The notes under the pieces are model-generated. The model did no database searches, was not told the DNA's origin, and saw only the letters and a program-made list of their open reading frames with translations. DNA of 64,000 nt from assembly GCA_000733355.1 (NCBI GenBank), contig JNVV01000038.1:338291-402290 (forward strand). The letters run 5' to 3'. The DNA is from Falciphora oryzae (Eukaryota; Ascomycota; Sordariomycetes; Magnaporthales; Magnaporthaceae). Positions 55,499-64,000 of this stretch are shown one piece after another. Within the stretch, counting starts at the first letter, position 1. Each line of letters opens with the position of its first letter. The position numbers and the translations under genes are program-made.

Positions 55499-56344
55499 TG
55501 TGAGCGAGAATTTGGAGAGTTGAGCTAGTTGGAAGTCGGTGGAAATGGGTTGGAAAAAAGGTGCTGGTAGATCAAAAAGAGAAAGTGATGTTTTTTTTTT
55601 TTTAAATGTTTCTTGGATGGGTAGGTATAAAGCGGATATGATGATTCCGGCTTGTTCGAGTGCGATGGTGATAAAACTTTTTGAAAATGTCCGTTATCGC
55701 CTTCCCCGTAGCCCATATATATTATAGCCATAGACAACGCATGCACCGAAAAAGGGGTCACAAGCAAAGATGCAGATCACACGCTTACCAGAGCCTCTTT
55801 CTTGGCCTCCACGCCCAGGAAGTCAAGCAACTGGCGCTAATGTGCTTACTGCGATTATTGACGATGTGTCGTGTGTTGCCCCGTTCACGAACCACGCCAA
55901 CGATGCATTTGGCGAGCAAGTCCCCGCTCAGCATCTTCAAAATAAAGTTCTCCTCTTCGAAGACATGGCCGACCAACGATCAACAGTAGTCCGGGGCTGT
56001 GCGTTGTGGGCCACTCTTGCCGCATTTCAACACATTAAGAAGTGACAGGGGTAGCTGCATTGCCGCCCATCAAACTTACTGGCTCCGGTGCATAGCCCCC
56101 AGGTACTACCGTTGGTCGTTGGTCGGTCGTGTCGCGCCGCGAATAGCAAAAGGCTAACCACATAAAGAATGGCAAAATAGCCACCAAACCTACCTATCAG
56201 GCCCCGACCAGATGAAAAGCGAAAGTCGCAGGACCAACCGCCATCTGAAGCGACCTCTAAACAGTCCGTAACCTGACACTAACGCGCAGCCAAGCCACAA
56301 CATACAAAGTGGGGTTCATTTTTGTACCTAGGATACAACGATGC
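55499..56344. other. Intergenic, no gene seen
   Basis: Short overlapping ORFs only. The 91-codon frame 55770-56045 (plus) has no domain and no promoter-like context. Confidence 0.45.
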
Positions 56345-56857
56345 TCAAACCTTCCTGACGTCCTCGACCGAATGAGCATGTTCCTTATAATAGGCCACCA
56401 TAGCATCGTATTTCTCACCATGCCAGTGATGCCAATGCTCCCTATTACCCGTACCGGTACCTGGCTGCAGAAGATCCTGCAGCTTTTGGCCTTCGGGAGA
56501 CTTTATTTTGATGATGTACCGCTTCCCTTCGATCTGGATGAAAGAAGAATCAGGTGACACGTAACCAATCCGGTCGTGCGCATGTTGGCGCATGTGGGCG
56601 AGGCGCTCCGCCGCGGCGTCGTCGCTGGTACCCTTTTTGATCAAGGAAGCGAAGACGCGGCCCTCGTCAGAATCTTCGTGAAGTTTGAGCATCACGTAAT
56701 CTTCATCTTCGTCTCTGGCCAAGTCGCGGATGGTGTAGAATGGGTACCCTGGGCAAGGAGTGTATGGGTATTTGGCGCTGGGCTTGGGTTGCTGGTCGAA
56801 AGTGCTGAGCGCTTCCGTCGACGTTGCCTCTTTGGTCGCCTGTGGCGAGGGCTCCAT
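56345..56857 (-). CDS. Hypothetical protein, 170 aa
   Basis: An uninterrupted frame with a good start and balanced codon use; I do not recognise the family. The first 30 residues are Ser/Thr/Gln/Pro-rich and disordered. Residues about 40-120 look folded, with mixed strands and helices (YPFYTIRDLARDEDEDYVML, then FIQIEGKRYIIKI). The C-terminal part is His-rich (EHWHHWHGEKYDAMVAYYKEH). No signal peptide or membrane segment. No introns. It stands alone between decayed genes, so it may be young or lineage-specific. Confidence 0.6.
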   Translation of the reverse strand: MEPSPQATKEATSTEALSTFDQQPKPSAKYPYTPCPGYPFYTIRDLARDEDEDYVMLKLHEDSDEGRVFASLIKKGTSDDAAAERLAHMRQHAHDRIGYVSPDSSFIQIEGKRYIIKIKSPEGQKLQDLLQPGTGTGNREHWHHWHGEKYDAMVAYYKEHAHSVEDVRKV

Positions 56858-57616
56858 ACCGAAAGGGCGGGTAGGGACGGAGTCTGTTGTTTATGGGGTA
56901 CGCGAAAGTAAAATTTATAGTGATTTTGAGCACGTTTGGACCAGGAAGTAGGAGGGAGAAGGACAGAGCACAGAGCTGGAGGTGGATAGATCCACAGGAG
57001 AAAGCGAAGCTCGCCAGTAATAAATAAACCACTTCGCATGGCAGTGCGAACCCCCTTTCTTACACAATTGTGCAAGTACGGGTGGGGACGACTAGGGATA
57101 GGGGTCCTGCTGTCGCACAGCGTAACGAGAGTGAATTGATCTGATTGGATTGATCGTCTGTTTTGTCCATTTGATAATGCCCCATGCCCGCCTGGACAGA
57201 ACGCGTCCAGCTCAACACGTCCGTGCACCTGACTAATCAACACCTGCACCGCGTGCAACACCTTCCTATAGGCGCTCACCTGCTATGGCTAACTATAGGC
57301 GAGAGAAAACCCCCTCCAGGTCATGAACCTTCCTGTCGCTCCACCGCAGCTACAGAGCCCCTGGTGGGTGGCCGCGGAGGTATTTAGAAGTACAAACACA
57401 CGGTCCATCTACCAGCAGGGGAGGGTTAAACTTACCCTTAGGGCATATAGACCTGATTCGATTCGAAAGTGCGCGCGGGCAACCGCTCATTGCACATGTG
57501 TGGTGGTAGCGGCGTGGCGGGGTAGGTCGTTGCTTGGGGCTGCAAAAGTACAGCCCGGTAGGCCCGACGGATACGACGGGACCAAACCCCCGACAAGAGT
57601 CGCGCGACGAGGGACC
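56858..57616. other. Intergenic, no gene seen
   Basis: Contains the upstream side of the 170-aa gene. No other open frame has recognisable motifs. Confidence 0.45.
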
Positions 57617-57884
57617 ACGTCGAAGTCGTCGCCGACCCTGCAGACGTACGGCGACTGCGTCGCCTCGCTGCGCACGTCCCTCTCCTTCCTCGAGTCGTCC
57701 GTTCAGACCATCGACGCGGGCGTGTCCGACTTCCCCCGCCTCATTTCGGTCCTTAAGACCGTCCACGTACGTCCCTCTCCGCTATCCTCCCGCAGACCCC
57801 TAAGCTAACTTGCTGCCCGCCCACCAGTACTACGAACTTATCCCCGCGATAACCTTCGCCGCAGCGGAGATCAACAGCGCGTGA
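57617..57884 (+). pseudogene. SPC19-like (DASH complex) gene fragment with ACG in place of ATG
   Basis: Spc19 is a subunit of the DASH/Dam1 ring that couples kinetochores to microtubules. Two pieces joined by a 61-base intron (57767-57827; GTACGT, CTAAC branch, CAG) encode LQTYGDCVASLRTSLSFLES, QTIDAGVSDFPRLISVL and YYELIPAITFAAAEI, the conserved N-terminal half. The expected start context ACCATG reads ACCACG at 57614-57619, so translation would need an ACG start. The frame ends at TGA 57882-57884; this overlaps a GTGAGC that could be a donor, but the next 30 codons do not restore the C-terminal half. A truncated gene copy is the simplest view; the functional SPC19 should lie elsewhere. Confidence 0.65.
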
Positions 57885-58231
57885 GCAACCCCGCAGGGCC
57901 CCAACCAATGCACCATCAGGGCCGCGTCGCCGAGCCTTTGAGGAGGTGGTGCTGGTGGGGAGAGGATGCACCATCGGCCCGGGAATCATCCGGAATGTGG
58001 TACGAACCGAAGAGCTTGGGGCGTCGAGCTTTTTCCGTCGCGGGTTTAAATACCTTGCCCTGCCCCGTGGGGGTCGAAGCAGGCGTTCTGGGGCGGTGAT
58101 TCCCGTGGCGTAGGTTGTGAGATCACCAACTGCTGTCTGTTTAGTGGTACCTTTTCTGTGCCCTCCGGGGCTTGGTATCCCTTGTTTCTGCATCTTAACA
58201 TTCTTCCAATCGAAAAATCCTCTCGGCGATA
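57885..58231. promoter_or_regulatory. Upstream region of the hexose transporter gene
   Basis: About 350 bases between the SPC19-like fragment and the transporter ATG. The last 120 bases are pyrimidine-rich (TTCTGCATCTTAACATTCTTC). No TATA box or known regulator site recognised with confidence. Confidence 0.35.
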
Positions 58232-60001
58232 ATGGGGAAATACTTCGGCCTGCGAGGCAAAAGCCTCAACTGGGCCGTCAGTACCATCGCCGGCTGTGAT
58301 TTCCTGCTTTTCGGATATGGTAAGCAATGCCATCTGCCCCTCAATGATGGCTGAATCTCTCTGACCTGTCCCCATGGACTCCAGATCAGGGCGTGATGGG
58401 CGGCATCCTCACCCTGTCCGTCTTCCTGCAGCAATTCCCCTCCATCAATCCTGAGGAAGAGGGGCTTGACCCGACAGAGTCGTCGCGGCGGGCCACCAAC
58501 CAGGGCATCGCCATAGCGTCGTACAACCTGGGCTGCTTCCTCGGCGCCATCATCGCCATCTGGATCAGCAACCCGCTGGGCCGCAAGCGCATGATCACGC
58601 TCGGCACCGCCGTCATGGTGGTCGGCGCGGTGCTGCAGGCGACCGCCTTCCGGCTGGGCCACTTCGTCATCGGGCGCATCATCACGGGGCTCGGCAACGG
58701 CGCCAACACGTCGACGGTTCCCACCTGGCAGTCCGAGACGTGCAGCGCCCACAAGCGGGGGAAGCTGGTCATGATCGAGGGCGCGCTCATCACGTGTGGC
58801 GTCATGATCTCGTACTGGGTCGACCTCGGCTTCTCCTTCTTCCCGACCTCGGTGGCGTGGCGCTTCCCGCTGGCGTTCCAGATCGTCTTTTGCGTCTTCA
58901 TCCTGGCCTTTGTGTGGAACCTCCCCGAGTCCCCGCGCTGGCTCATCCTCAAGGGCCGCCACGACGACGCGCGGGAGGTGATTGCGGCCATTGCGGACCT
59001 GCCCGTCGACGACGACTACGTCCGGAGGGAGTACCGGGTCATCAAGGAGACGGTGGAGGAGATGTCCAAGGGGAGCTTTGCGGACCTGTTCACGACGGAC
59101 AAGAACCGCCATCTCCACCGCACACTGTTGGCCTACGTCAACCAGATGTTCCAGCAGATCTCAGGCATCAACCTGATCACGTACTACGCCGCTGTCATCT
59201 ACTCGCGTTTGGGCATGTCTGACTTTATGTCGCGCCTGCTGGCCGCTCTCAACGGGACCGAGTACTTCCTTGCGTCCTGGCCTGCCGTTTTTCTCGTGGA
59301 GCGGGTCGGCCGTCGGAAGCTTATGCTGTTCGGCGCCGTAGGACAAGCGGCCACGATGGCGGTCCTTGCTGGCGTTGGGTCGAGGAACGAGCTCCCCTAC
59401 CAGATCACCGGAGTCGTCTTCTTATTTGTGTTCAATACCTTCTTTGCAGTTGGATGGCTGGGCATGACATGGCTGTACCCGGCCGAGATCGTGCCCCTTC
59501 GGATCAGGGCGCCGGCCAATGCACTGTCGACCTCTGCGAACTGGGTCTTCAACTTTTTGGTAAGCATCCTCCTGCTCTCCCCTGGAAGCATCTCCATGTC
59601 CAAACTCATTGGCAACACTCGCTGACAGATATCATCAGGTCGTGATGATCACCCCCGTCTCGTTCAACACGATAGGGTACCAGACCTACATCATCTTCGC
59701 CGTCATCAACGCCTTCATGGTCCCCTGCGTGTACTTCTTCTTCCCCGAGACCGCGTACCGATCGCTCGAGGAGATGGACTCGATCTTCCACAAGGTGAAG
59801 GGTGTCAAGGGAGTGTTCGACGTCGTGCGCCAAGCCGAGATTGAGCCGTGTCGCTATGGCAAGAACGGAGAGCTACTTGTCAATTTGGACGAGGAGACGC
59901 GCCCGGAGGCCGAGAAGCGCGGTTTAAGCAGCGAGAACGGCGGGGTGTGGCACACAGAGGATGGGGCGGAGCAGACGGGGCCTGGCGTGTGCGAAAAGTA
60001 G
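58232..60001 (+). CDS. MFS hexose/sugar transporter, 541 aa, three exons
   Basis: A plasma-membrane sugar:H+ symporter of the major facilitator superfamily (sugar porter family). Exons 58232-58319, 58385-59559 and 59639-60001; introns of 65 and 79 bases with GTAAGC donors and CAG acceptors; phases 1 and 0. The start fits the family (MGKYFGLRGKSLN). Signatures in order: AGCDFLLFGYDQGVMGG in helix 1, NPLGRKR in the first cytoplasmic loop, GRIITGLGNG in helix 4, PESPRWL after helix 6, QQISGINLITYY in helix 7, ERVGRRKL, then PETAYRSLEEMD at the end of helix 12 (PETKGRSLEE is usual). About twelve hydrophobic segments. No stops or frameshifts. Close to HXT/RGT2-like fungal transporters; the exact sugar cannot be read from sequence. 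Confidence 0.9.
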
Positions 60002-60650
60002 GGGGATCGGGATTCTTCTGGAAGAACCTTATGGCTTTGGACAAGGGCAACTTGAAGGGTCTAGCATCGTATGGGAAAGATCAATATCGTAAATGACAGA
60101 CGCGGCGTCAAGGAATGCGCCATCCACAGTTGTCGAGCCGGACTGCTGTGATCGGGCCAAAAAAGCTTGTGCAGGAGGGGGGCCTGCCACTTGCCAAATG
60201 CGGCAAGCTGCTCGTTATTCCCTGTCGCGCCGAACCCACAAGACGTGTGGTTGCCGATTCTGGCTGGAAATGGAATGGTTAGTCGGCGGTCCAAGACCAA
60301 ATTTGGCGCCCTGGTTGGCTCAGCTCCTCTCCCTGGCAAGGGCCACCCGACGATTGACGGGGCCGAGGCACGCGCCACAGGGAGGGGAAGCCCGGCCGAC
60401 GTCAGGACTCTTGGTGGCTTTTTTTTTTTCTTCGCCGTGAAACGTCGGTGTTCGATCGCAATCAGGTAACCTTGAACAGGACACGATCTGAACCTTGGTC
60501 TGATTCCTCCAGGCCCTGACAGGCTATTTGTCTTTCTGTCTCACAAATCGAGCGCCTAGACCGGGGAACAGCGAGCCACTGATCCCCGTCAAAGAGAAAA
60601 GGGGCCGAGCCCGCTCGCAGACAGCCCCCAGCGGTAGAACCCCCAGCACG
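60002..60650. other. Intergenic between transporter and next gene
   Basis: No gene seen. A run of T lies at 60420-60430. The 3' untranslated region of the transporter and the promoter of the following gene should be here. Confidence 0.5.
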
Positions 60651-61584
60651 ATGAGCGGCGAGGAGATCAAGATCGCCCCGCCCCCGTGGCAGCTCAAGGG
60701 CACCATCTACTCCTTCGCCTTCTGGGTGTCCAAGAAGCAGGCCGCCGAGGGCCTGCCGGCCCACATCGCCTACTCGCCCCTGGAGGCCGGGTCCGCCTTT
60801 GCGAACCCGCAAAACGGCAGGCCGCTGGGCGGGCTGTCCATGATCCAGCTCATCCGGTACACCGAGACGCCCGTCGGGTCCTACGACGAGCTCATCCTGG
60901 CCCCGGGCTTCTTCGAGTACGCCGTCGACGGCAAGGACGGGAGGCGCGAGACCAGGAAGAACGCCAGGATCACGCGCATCTACGTGTCGCAGAAGCACAC
61001 GTGCTGGAATGGGAGGAAGAGTGCGTTGGCCCAATCCCTGAAGATGACAGTATGCTAACCCTGCGACATGAATCACAGACTGGAACATCCCAAAGCACCT
61101 CGCCGCCTTCAGCTGGACCGAGAACCAGGACGGCTCCCAGACGGTGCAGGTGTTCCCGCACGACACGGAGGGGGACTCGGCCGAGGCTAAGCCCAGCACC
61201 AAGCCCTTCTTCCAGGCCACCATCAAGCCCATGGCATATGCGCCCTCGTTCCCGCTGTCATGGTCGCTGCTCAAGTACCTCGGCATCGACTCCACCATGG
61301 TCTACCCGCCCCTCCCGCAGTCTGCGGGGTCCAGCCAGGGCGAGCTGCCGGGTACCGAGCAGTGGGCGAGCGTCCTGCCGGACATCTACTCGCCGCGGAC
61401 CAGCCTGATGTGGTTCGACATGAAGCAGCCGGAGGAGCAGCTCCAGCAGCAGGGCGGAGGGTGCGCGCCGGCGGAGAACTTTTGGCCCGGGCTAGGAAGA
61501 TGGCAGTTTGGGTTCAAGATGGAGGACGCGGTCATCGGGTTTGGGAGCGGTGTACACTGGGATGCTCCCAAATATCTTCTTTGA
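60651..61584 (+). CDS. Acetoacetate-decarboxylase-like (ADC fold) protein, 291 aa, two exons
   Basis: ATG at 60651 (context CACGATG). Exon 1 60651-61020; intron 61021-61078 (donor GTGCGT, branch GCTAAC, acceptor CAG); exon 2 61079-61584. The protein begins EEIKIAPPPWQLKGTIYSFA and has YDELILAPGFFEY, ITRIYVSQKHTCWNGRKNW, NIPKHLAAFSW and a C-terminal WQFGFKMEDAVIGFG, a pattern of fungal members of the acetoacetate decarboxylase-like beta-barrel family. The family includes non-decarboxylase members and I do not see the catalytic Lys context of the clostridial enzyme, so activity is open. The splice restores the conserved NWNIPKHLA across the junction. It is 92 bases from the convergent gene on the right. 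Confidence 0.8.
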
Positions 61585-61676
61585 CCTGATACTTGGAAAC
61601 CTTCAAATGGAACCCTCAAAGTACCTCGAAATAGTCTCATCTAATTACACTTACAGACTTGCGACGGCAATTGCAG

Positions 61677-63632
61677 TTACAAAAGTCCCAGCAGCCTGTC
61701 CCAGTTCAGCGGATCCTTCTGGTAGCACTCCTTCAGCTCCCTGAAGATGCTCTCCCAAACGTCCTCGCTGTCGTAGCCGAACTGGGTGATCGCAAGCATC
61801 ATGGCGGCAAACAAGCCCGTCCTGCACGTGTCCTTCTGCAAAACAACGTTGACCATGGCCTCTGCGGCCTTGTGCGAGGCTGTCCTCTTCTGTTGCTCAG
61901 CCGGGAACTCTGAGATCTGGCTGGCCTCGGCCAGCTGCTCCATCTCGGCGCGATACTTCTCCCGAACCGCATCTTTGACCGCAGTGTCGGGGGCCGTGGG
62001 CAGCAGAGACATCTCGAACACGTCTTGGGTGATCCCCATGCCGTAGGCGTAGCTGATCACACTGGTGGTAGCCAGGTAGTGGCCCCTGTCTTGGATGACA
62101 TAGAGAGGGATCAAGTCAGCCCGGAGGTCCACGATCCTGGACTCGGTGGCGTGGTGCTTGCACTCGAGGGCCTGCTTCACGCCGGCCTTGCGGGCCATCT
62201 CCTGCTCGATCTTGTGGATACGCTCCTTGGTCCCCGCGTGGGCGTACCAGGCCTCGTCCCTCTCGGCGTGCAGCGTCACGAGGCGGCTGGCCTCGATCTC
62301 CTTGCGCCAGCCGTACAGCCAGACCGTGGCCCAGATGCCGGTGAAGGGGCCGTTTGCGACGAGGCACTGGGTGAAGTGCCGGTTGCCCTGCCAGTGCTCG
62401 TCCCCAGGGCCCTCCCAGTGGGCGTGGCCAGGCGTGTCCCTCTCGGCCTTGCGGATCGGGTGGTCGGTGCTCAGGTTGACGTCCAGCCGGGCGGGGAAGA
62501 AGGGGAAGGGAGGACCGGCGCCTCCGTGGAAGTGCTTGATCTCGACCTCCTCGCAGGTGTCCAGCCGCTCGTACTCGGTGTTGAGGTCGCGCCAGATCTC
62601 CATATGCTTGCGGTGACGAGCCTCGAGCCCGAGCCTCTGAATCTCGAGCTCGTCGATTTCTTTTTGCTCCTTCTCGATCTTCTGCTGCCAGTGTTCCAGC
62701 GCAGTGCGCAACGCGTCGTGGATGGGCTCTTCCATAACCCTGTTTCCCTGGGACTTGGGGTAGTCCAACCGCCGGACTATCTGCGGACCATCTTGAGCGA
62801 GATGTTTGAGAAAGCCGGCAAGGGACCTCTGGGCCAGATATTCGCCGACCACACCGTCGGGGATGTTGTTGATGAAGAAGTGCGGCGCAGTCCAGTTGCA
62901 GAGAGCCGTGCTGACAGCATGTGGGCGGCTGTGAATCTTGCTCCACATGTCGTACTGGTTGACGCGCGTGTGCAGCACGTGAGTGTTCCCTCCCACGCCC
63001 ATAGCGCTGAAGAGCTCCTTGTACTCGCGTAGCATGCGGGGGAGGGTCGCGCCGAGGCCGGCCTCGCTGCTGACGATGAAGCAGACGCTGTTGATGTTGC
63101 CCGCTTCTGCGATGGCCCTGAAGATGGCCATCTTGTGCTTCTCGTCCTCGATGTTCATGTGCGCCTTGAGCCCGGCGTCACGCGCCGCTTTGGAGTTGTC
63201 GCTGTCATCCAGGCCTGGCGTGTCGATGATGCGGAGATGGAGGTGCTCCCCGGTGTACTTGATCTCGTGTTTGACTGACGAGCCGCCGGCATCGTTGTCT
63301 CCATCTTGGCTGCCGGCTGAATAGTATCCCTCTTCAAGCATCTCTGCGTCGTCAACCTCCTCGGCCGAGCCGACCGATACGGCCTTGCCGTCTTGGTCCT
63401 TGAGAAGGTGATCGCGAAGCTTGACCGTGAGTGGGTACACAGAACACTCTTTGGTCATGGACGAGTTTCCGTCGCCTAGTTTGACCGCGTCTCCGGCTTG
63501 ACGGCGGCCGGCGTAGTCGTATAACGACCTGATGACGGACGACTTTCCATGCTGAGTGCATCCTATGAGGAGGACATTGATGGGCTGCCGGTCGCACGAG
63601 CAGCTGTCTTCTTGGACGAGGGACATCCTCAA
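61677..63632 (-). CDS. AIG1/Toc34-like GTPase with coiled-coil, 651 aa
   Basis: A large GTP-binding protein, uninterrupted. G1/P-loop GCTQHGKSS at residues 24-32, a candidate G2 Thr near 60, G3 DTPG at 137-140 (HLRIIDTPGLDDSD), and TRVNQYD at 222-228 as a likely G4 (NKxD/TKxD variant). Residues about 305-360 are Glu/Lys/Gln-rich and likely coiled coil (WQQKIEKEQKEIDELEIQR). The C-terminal half has Trp-rich segments (IWATVWLYGWRKEI) and a second helical part without known fold. No signal peptide. M1 or M3 may be the start. Fungal members of this group are found in variable, often TE-rich regions, and some groups relate to innate-immunity-like GTPases, but a role here is inference. Confidence 0.75.
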   Translation of the reverse strand: MRMSLVQEDSCSCDRQPINVLLIGCTQHGKSSVIRSLYDYAGRRQAGDAVKLGDGNSSMTKECSVYPLTVKLRDHLLKDQDGKAVSVGSAEEVDDAEMLEEGYYSAGSQDGDNDAGGSSVKHEIKYTGEHLHLRIIDTPGLDDSDNSKAARDAGLKAHMNIEDEKHKMAIFRAIAEAGNINSVCFIVSSEAGLGATLPRMLREYKELFSAMGVGGNTHVLHTRVNQYDMWSKIHSRPHAVSTALCNWTAPHFFINNIPDGVVGEYLAQRSLAGFLKHLAQDGPQIVRRLDYPKSQGNRVMEEPIHDALRTALEHWQQKIEKEQKEIDELEIQRLGLEARHRKHMEIWRDLNTEYERLDTCEEVEIKHFHGGAGPPFPFFPARLDVNLSTDHPIRKAERDTPGHAHWEGPGDEHWQGNRHFTQCLVANGPFTGIWATVWLYGWRKEIEASRLVTLHAERDEAWYAHAGTKERIHKIEQEMARKAGVKQALECKHHATESRIVDLRADLIPLYVIQDRGHYLATTSVISYAYGMGITQDVFEMSLLPTAPDTAVKDAVREKYRAEMEQLAEASQISEFPAEQQKRTASHKAAEAMVNVVLQKDTCRTGLFAAMMLAITQFGYDSEDVWESIFRELKECYQKDPLNWDRLLGLL

Positions 63633-64000
63633 GTGCGCAAAGTGGTCGGGGATTTACTCGGGTATTACGACGTGAGATGGGAGAACAAATACAAGGCGTG
63701 AGAAGGAGGCTTCTTGAGAAGAGAATAATTAGTTAAGCACCCTTTTTGGTGTACGAAAATGAAACAAACAAAAGATTTGTGGGTCCTGGGGCTGAATGCT
63801 GATAGAAAAATAATTGTTTATGGAGGTACCTTTTTCCAGGAAAAAAAAAAGATTATCTGCATAACAAATCATGAGGGGCTCAGCCACGTCAGACTTGCTG
63901 TAGCACCGGGGGAAAGCACGAGGCGGGTCTTCTTTAGGCTAGAAACAGATGGCAAAGAGGGGTTAGTTTGCCCAAAACCACGTGTTTGGGTGCCTGATGC
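63633..64000. promoter_or_regulatory. Upstream region of the GTPase gene
   Basis: Promoter side of the minus-strand gene. A-rich runs (63840-63851) and no other open frame. No specific regulatory site recognised. Confidence 0.35.

Noticed and set aside
58195..59118. 307-codon minus-strand ORF
   Set aside because: Lies opposite the transporter exon 2; composition is Arg/Asp/His-rich as expected for a shadow of a GC-rich coding strand.
62025..63032. 335-codon plus-strand ORF
   Set aside because: Opposite the GTPase gene, which has clear G1 and G3 motifs; the plus-strand frame has no motif and Leu/Val/Gly-rich shadow composition.

Overview
The window reads as a chromosome segment of a filamentous ascomycete (Pezizomycotina, probably Sordariomycetes). 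The evidence is short introns with GTAAGC/GTACGT-type donors, CTAAC-like branch sites and CAG acceptors; a HET-domain fragment; a SPC19-like fragment; a fungal hexose-transporter gene; and a very strong signature of repeat-induced point mutation (RIP, CpA to TpA on either strand) confined to repeats. In the transposons the reading frames stay open in one frame for kilobases, broken almost only by TAG/TAA codons at former Gln and Trp positions and by Asp-to-Asn or Cys/His-to-Tyr changes at active or metal-binding sites.

Layout. 1-1.3 kb: a small Cys/His-rich ORF, a possible short inverted-repeat element and a mosaic tRNA-like locus. 1.3-24.7 kb: a nest of retroelements. Ty3-like element A (+) is split by a complete 7.0-kb chromodomain Ty3/gypsy element B (295-bp LTRs, TSD CACTT). 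A Tad/I-type LINE (+) follows, then the right half of gypsy element C (-), which carries a tRNA-headed SINE with a 14-bp TSD and an LTR of the B family. 24.7-33.6 kb: RIP-decayed DNA transposons. These are a Myb/SANT-like ORF, a hAT remnant, two 1.86-1.88-kb Fot1/pogo elements, three fold-back MITEs with the same type of ends (one inside another) and a solo LTR. 33.6-41 kb: a lower-repeat island with one clear gene, mannosyl-3-phosphoglycerate synthase (35724-37175, minus), flanked by two copies of a 91-bp TG...CA mini-element and a second solo LTR. 41.0-51.2 kb: a MULE DNA transposon with 49-bp terminal inverted repeats, split by two solo LTRs and by a complete gypsy element D (529-bp LTRs, TSD TCGAG). 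D itself holds a 115-bp mini-element. 51.2-64 kb: gene territory with an assembly gap (51918-52150), decayed genes (a transcription factor with three in-frame stops, a HET fragment, a secreted Cys-rich protein, a SPC19 fragment) and intact genes (a 170-aa hypothetical, an MFS sugar transporter, an acetoacetate-decarboxylase-like protein and an AIG1-like GTPase).

How it fits together. The intact genes do not form an obvious pathway; mannosylglycerate synthesis and hexose uptake could both serve stress or carbon physiology, but that is inference. The repeat blocks show a layered history that can be ordered by nesting and target-site duplications: A before B; C before the SINE and the LTR; the outer MITE before the inner one; the MULE before its LTR insertions; D before its mini-element. 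The most interesting signals are the SINE and LINE sharing a 3' end, the fold-back MITEs with doubled motifs matching two full-length pogo elements, element B with nearly identical LTRs around a heavily RIP-damaged coding region that is damaged only downstream of about 5.8 kb, and the paired 91-bp mini-elements around the mpgS island.
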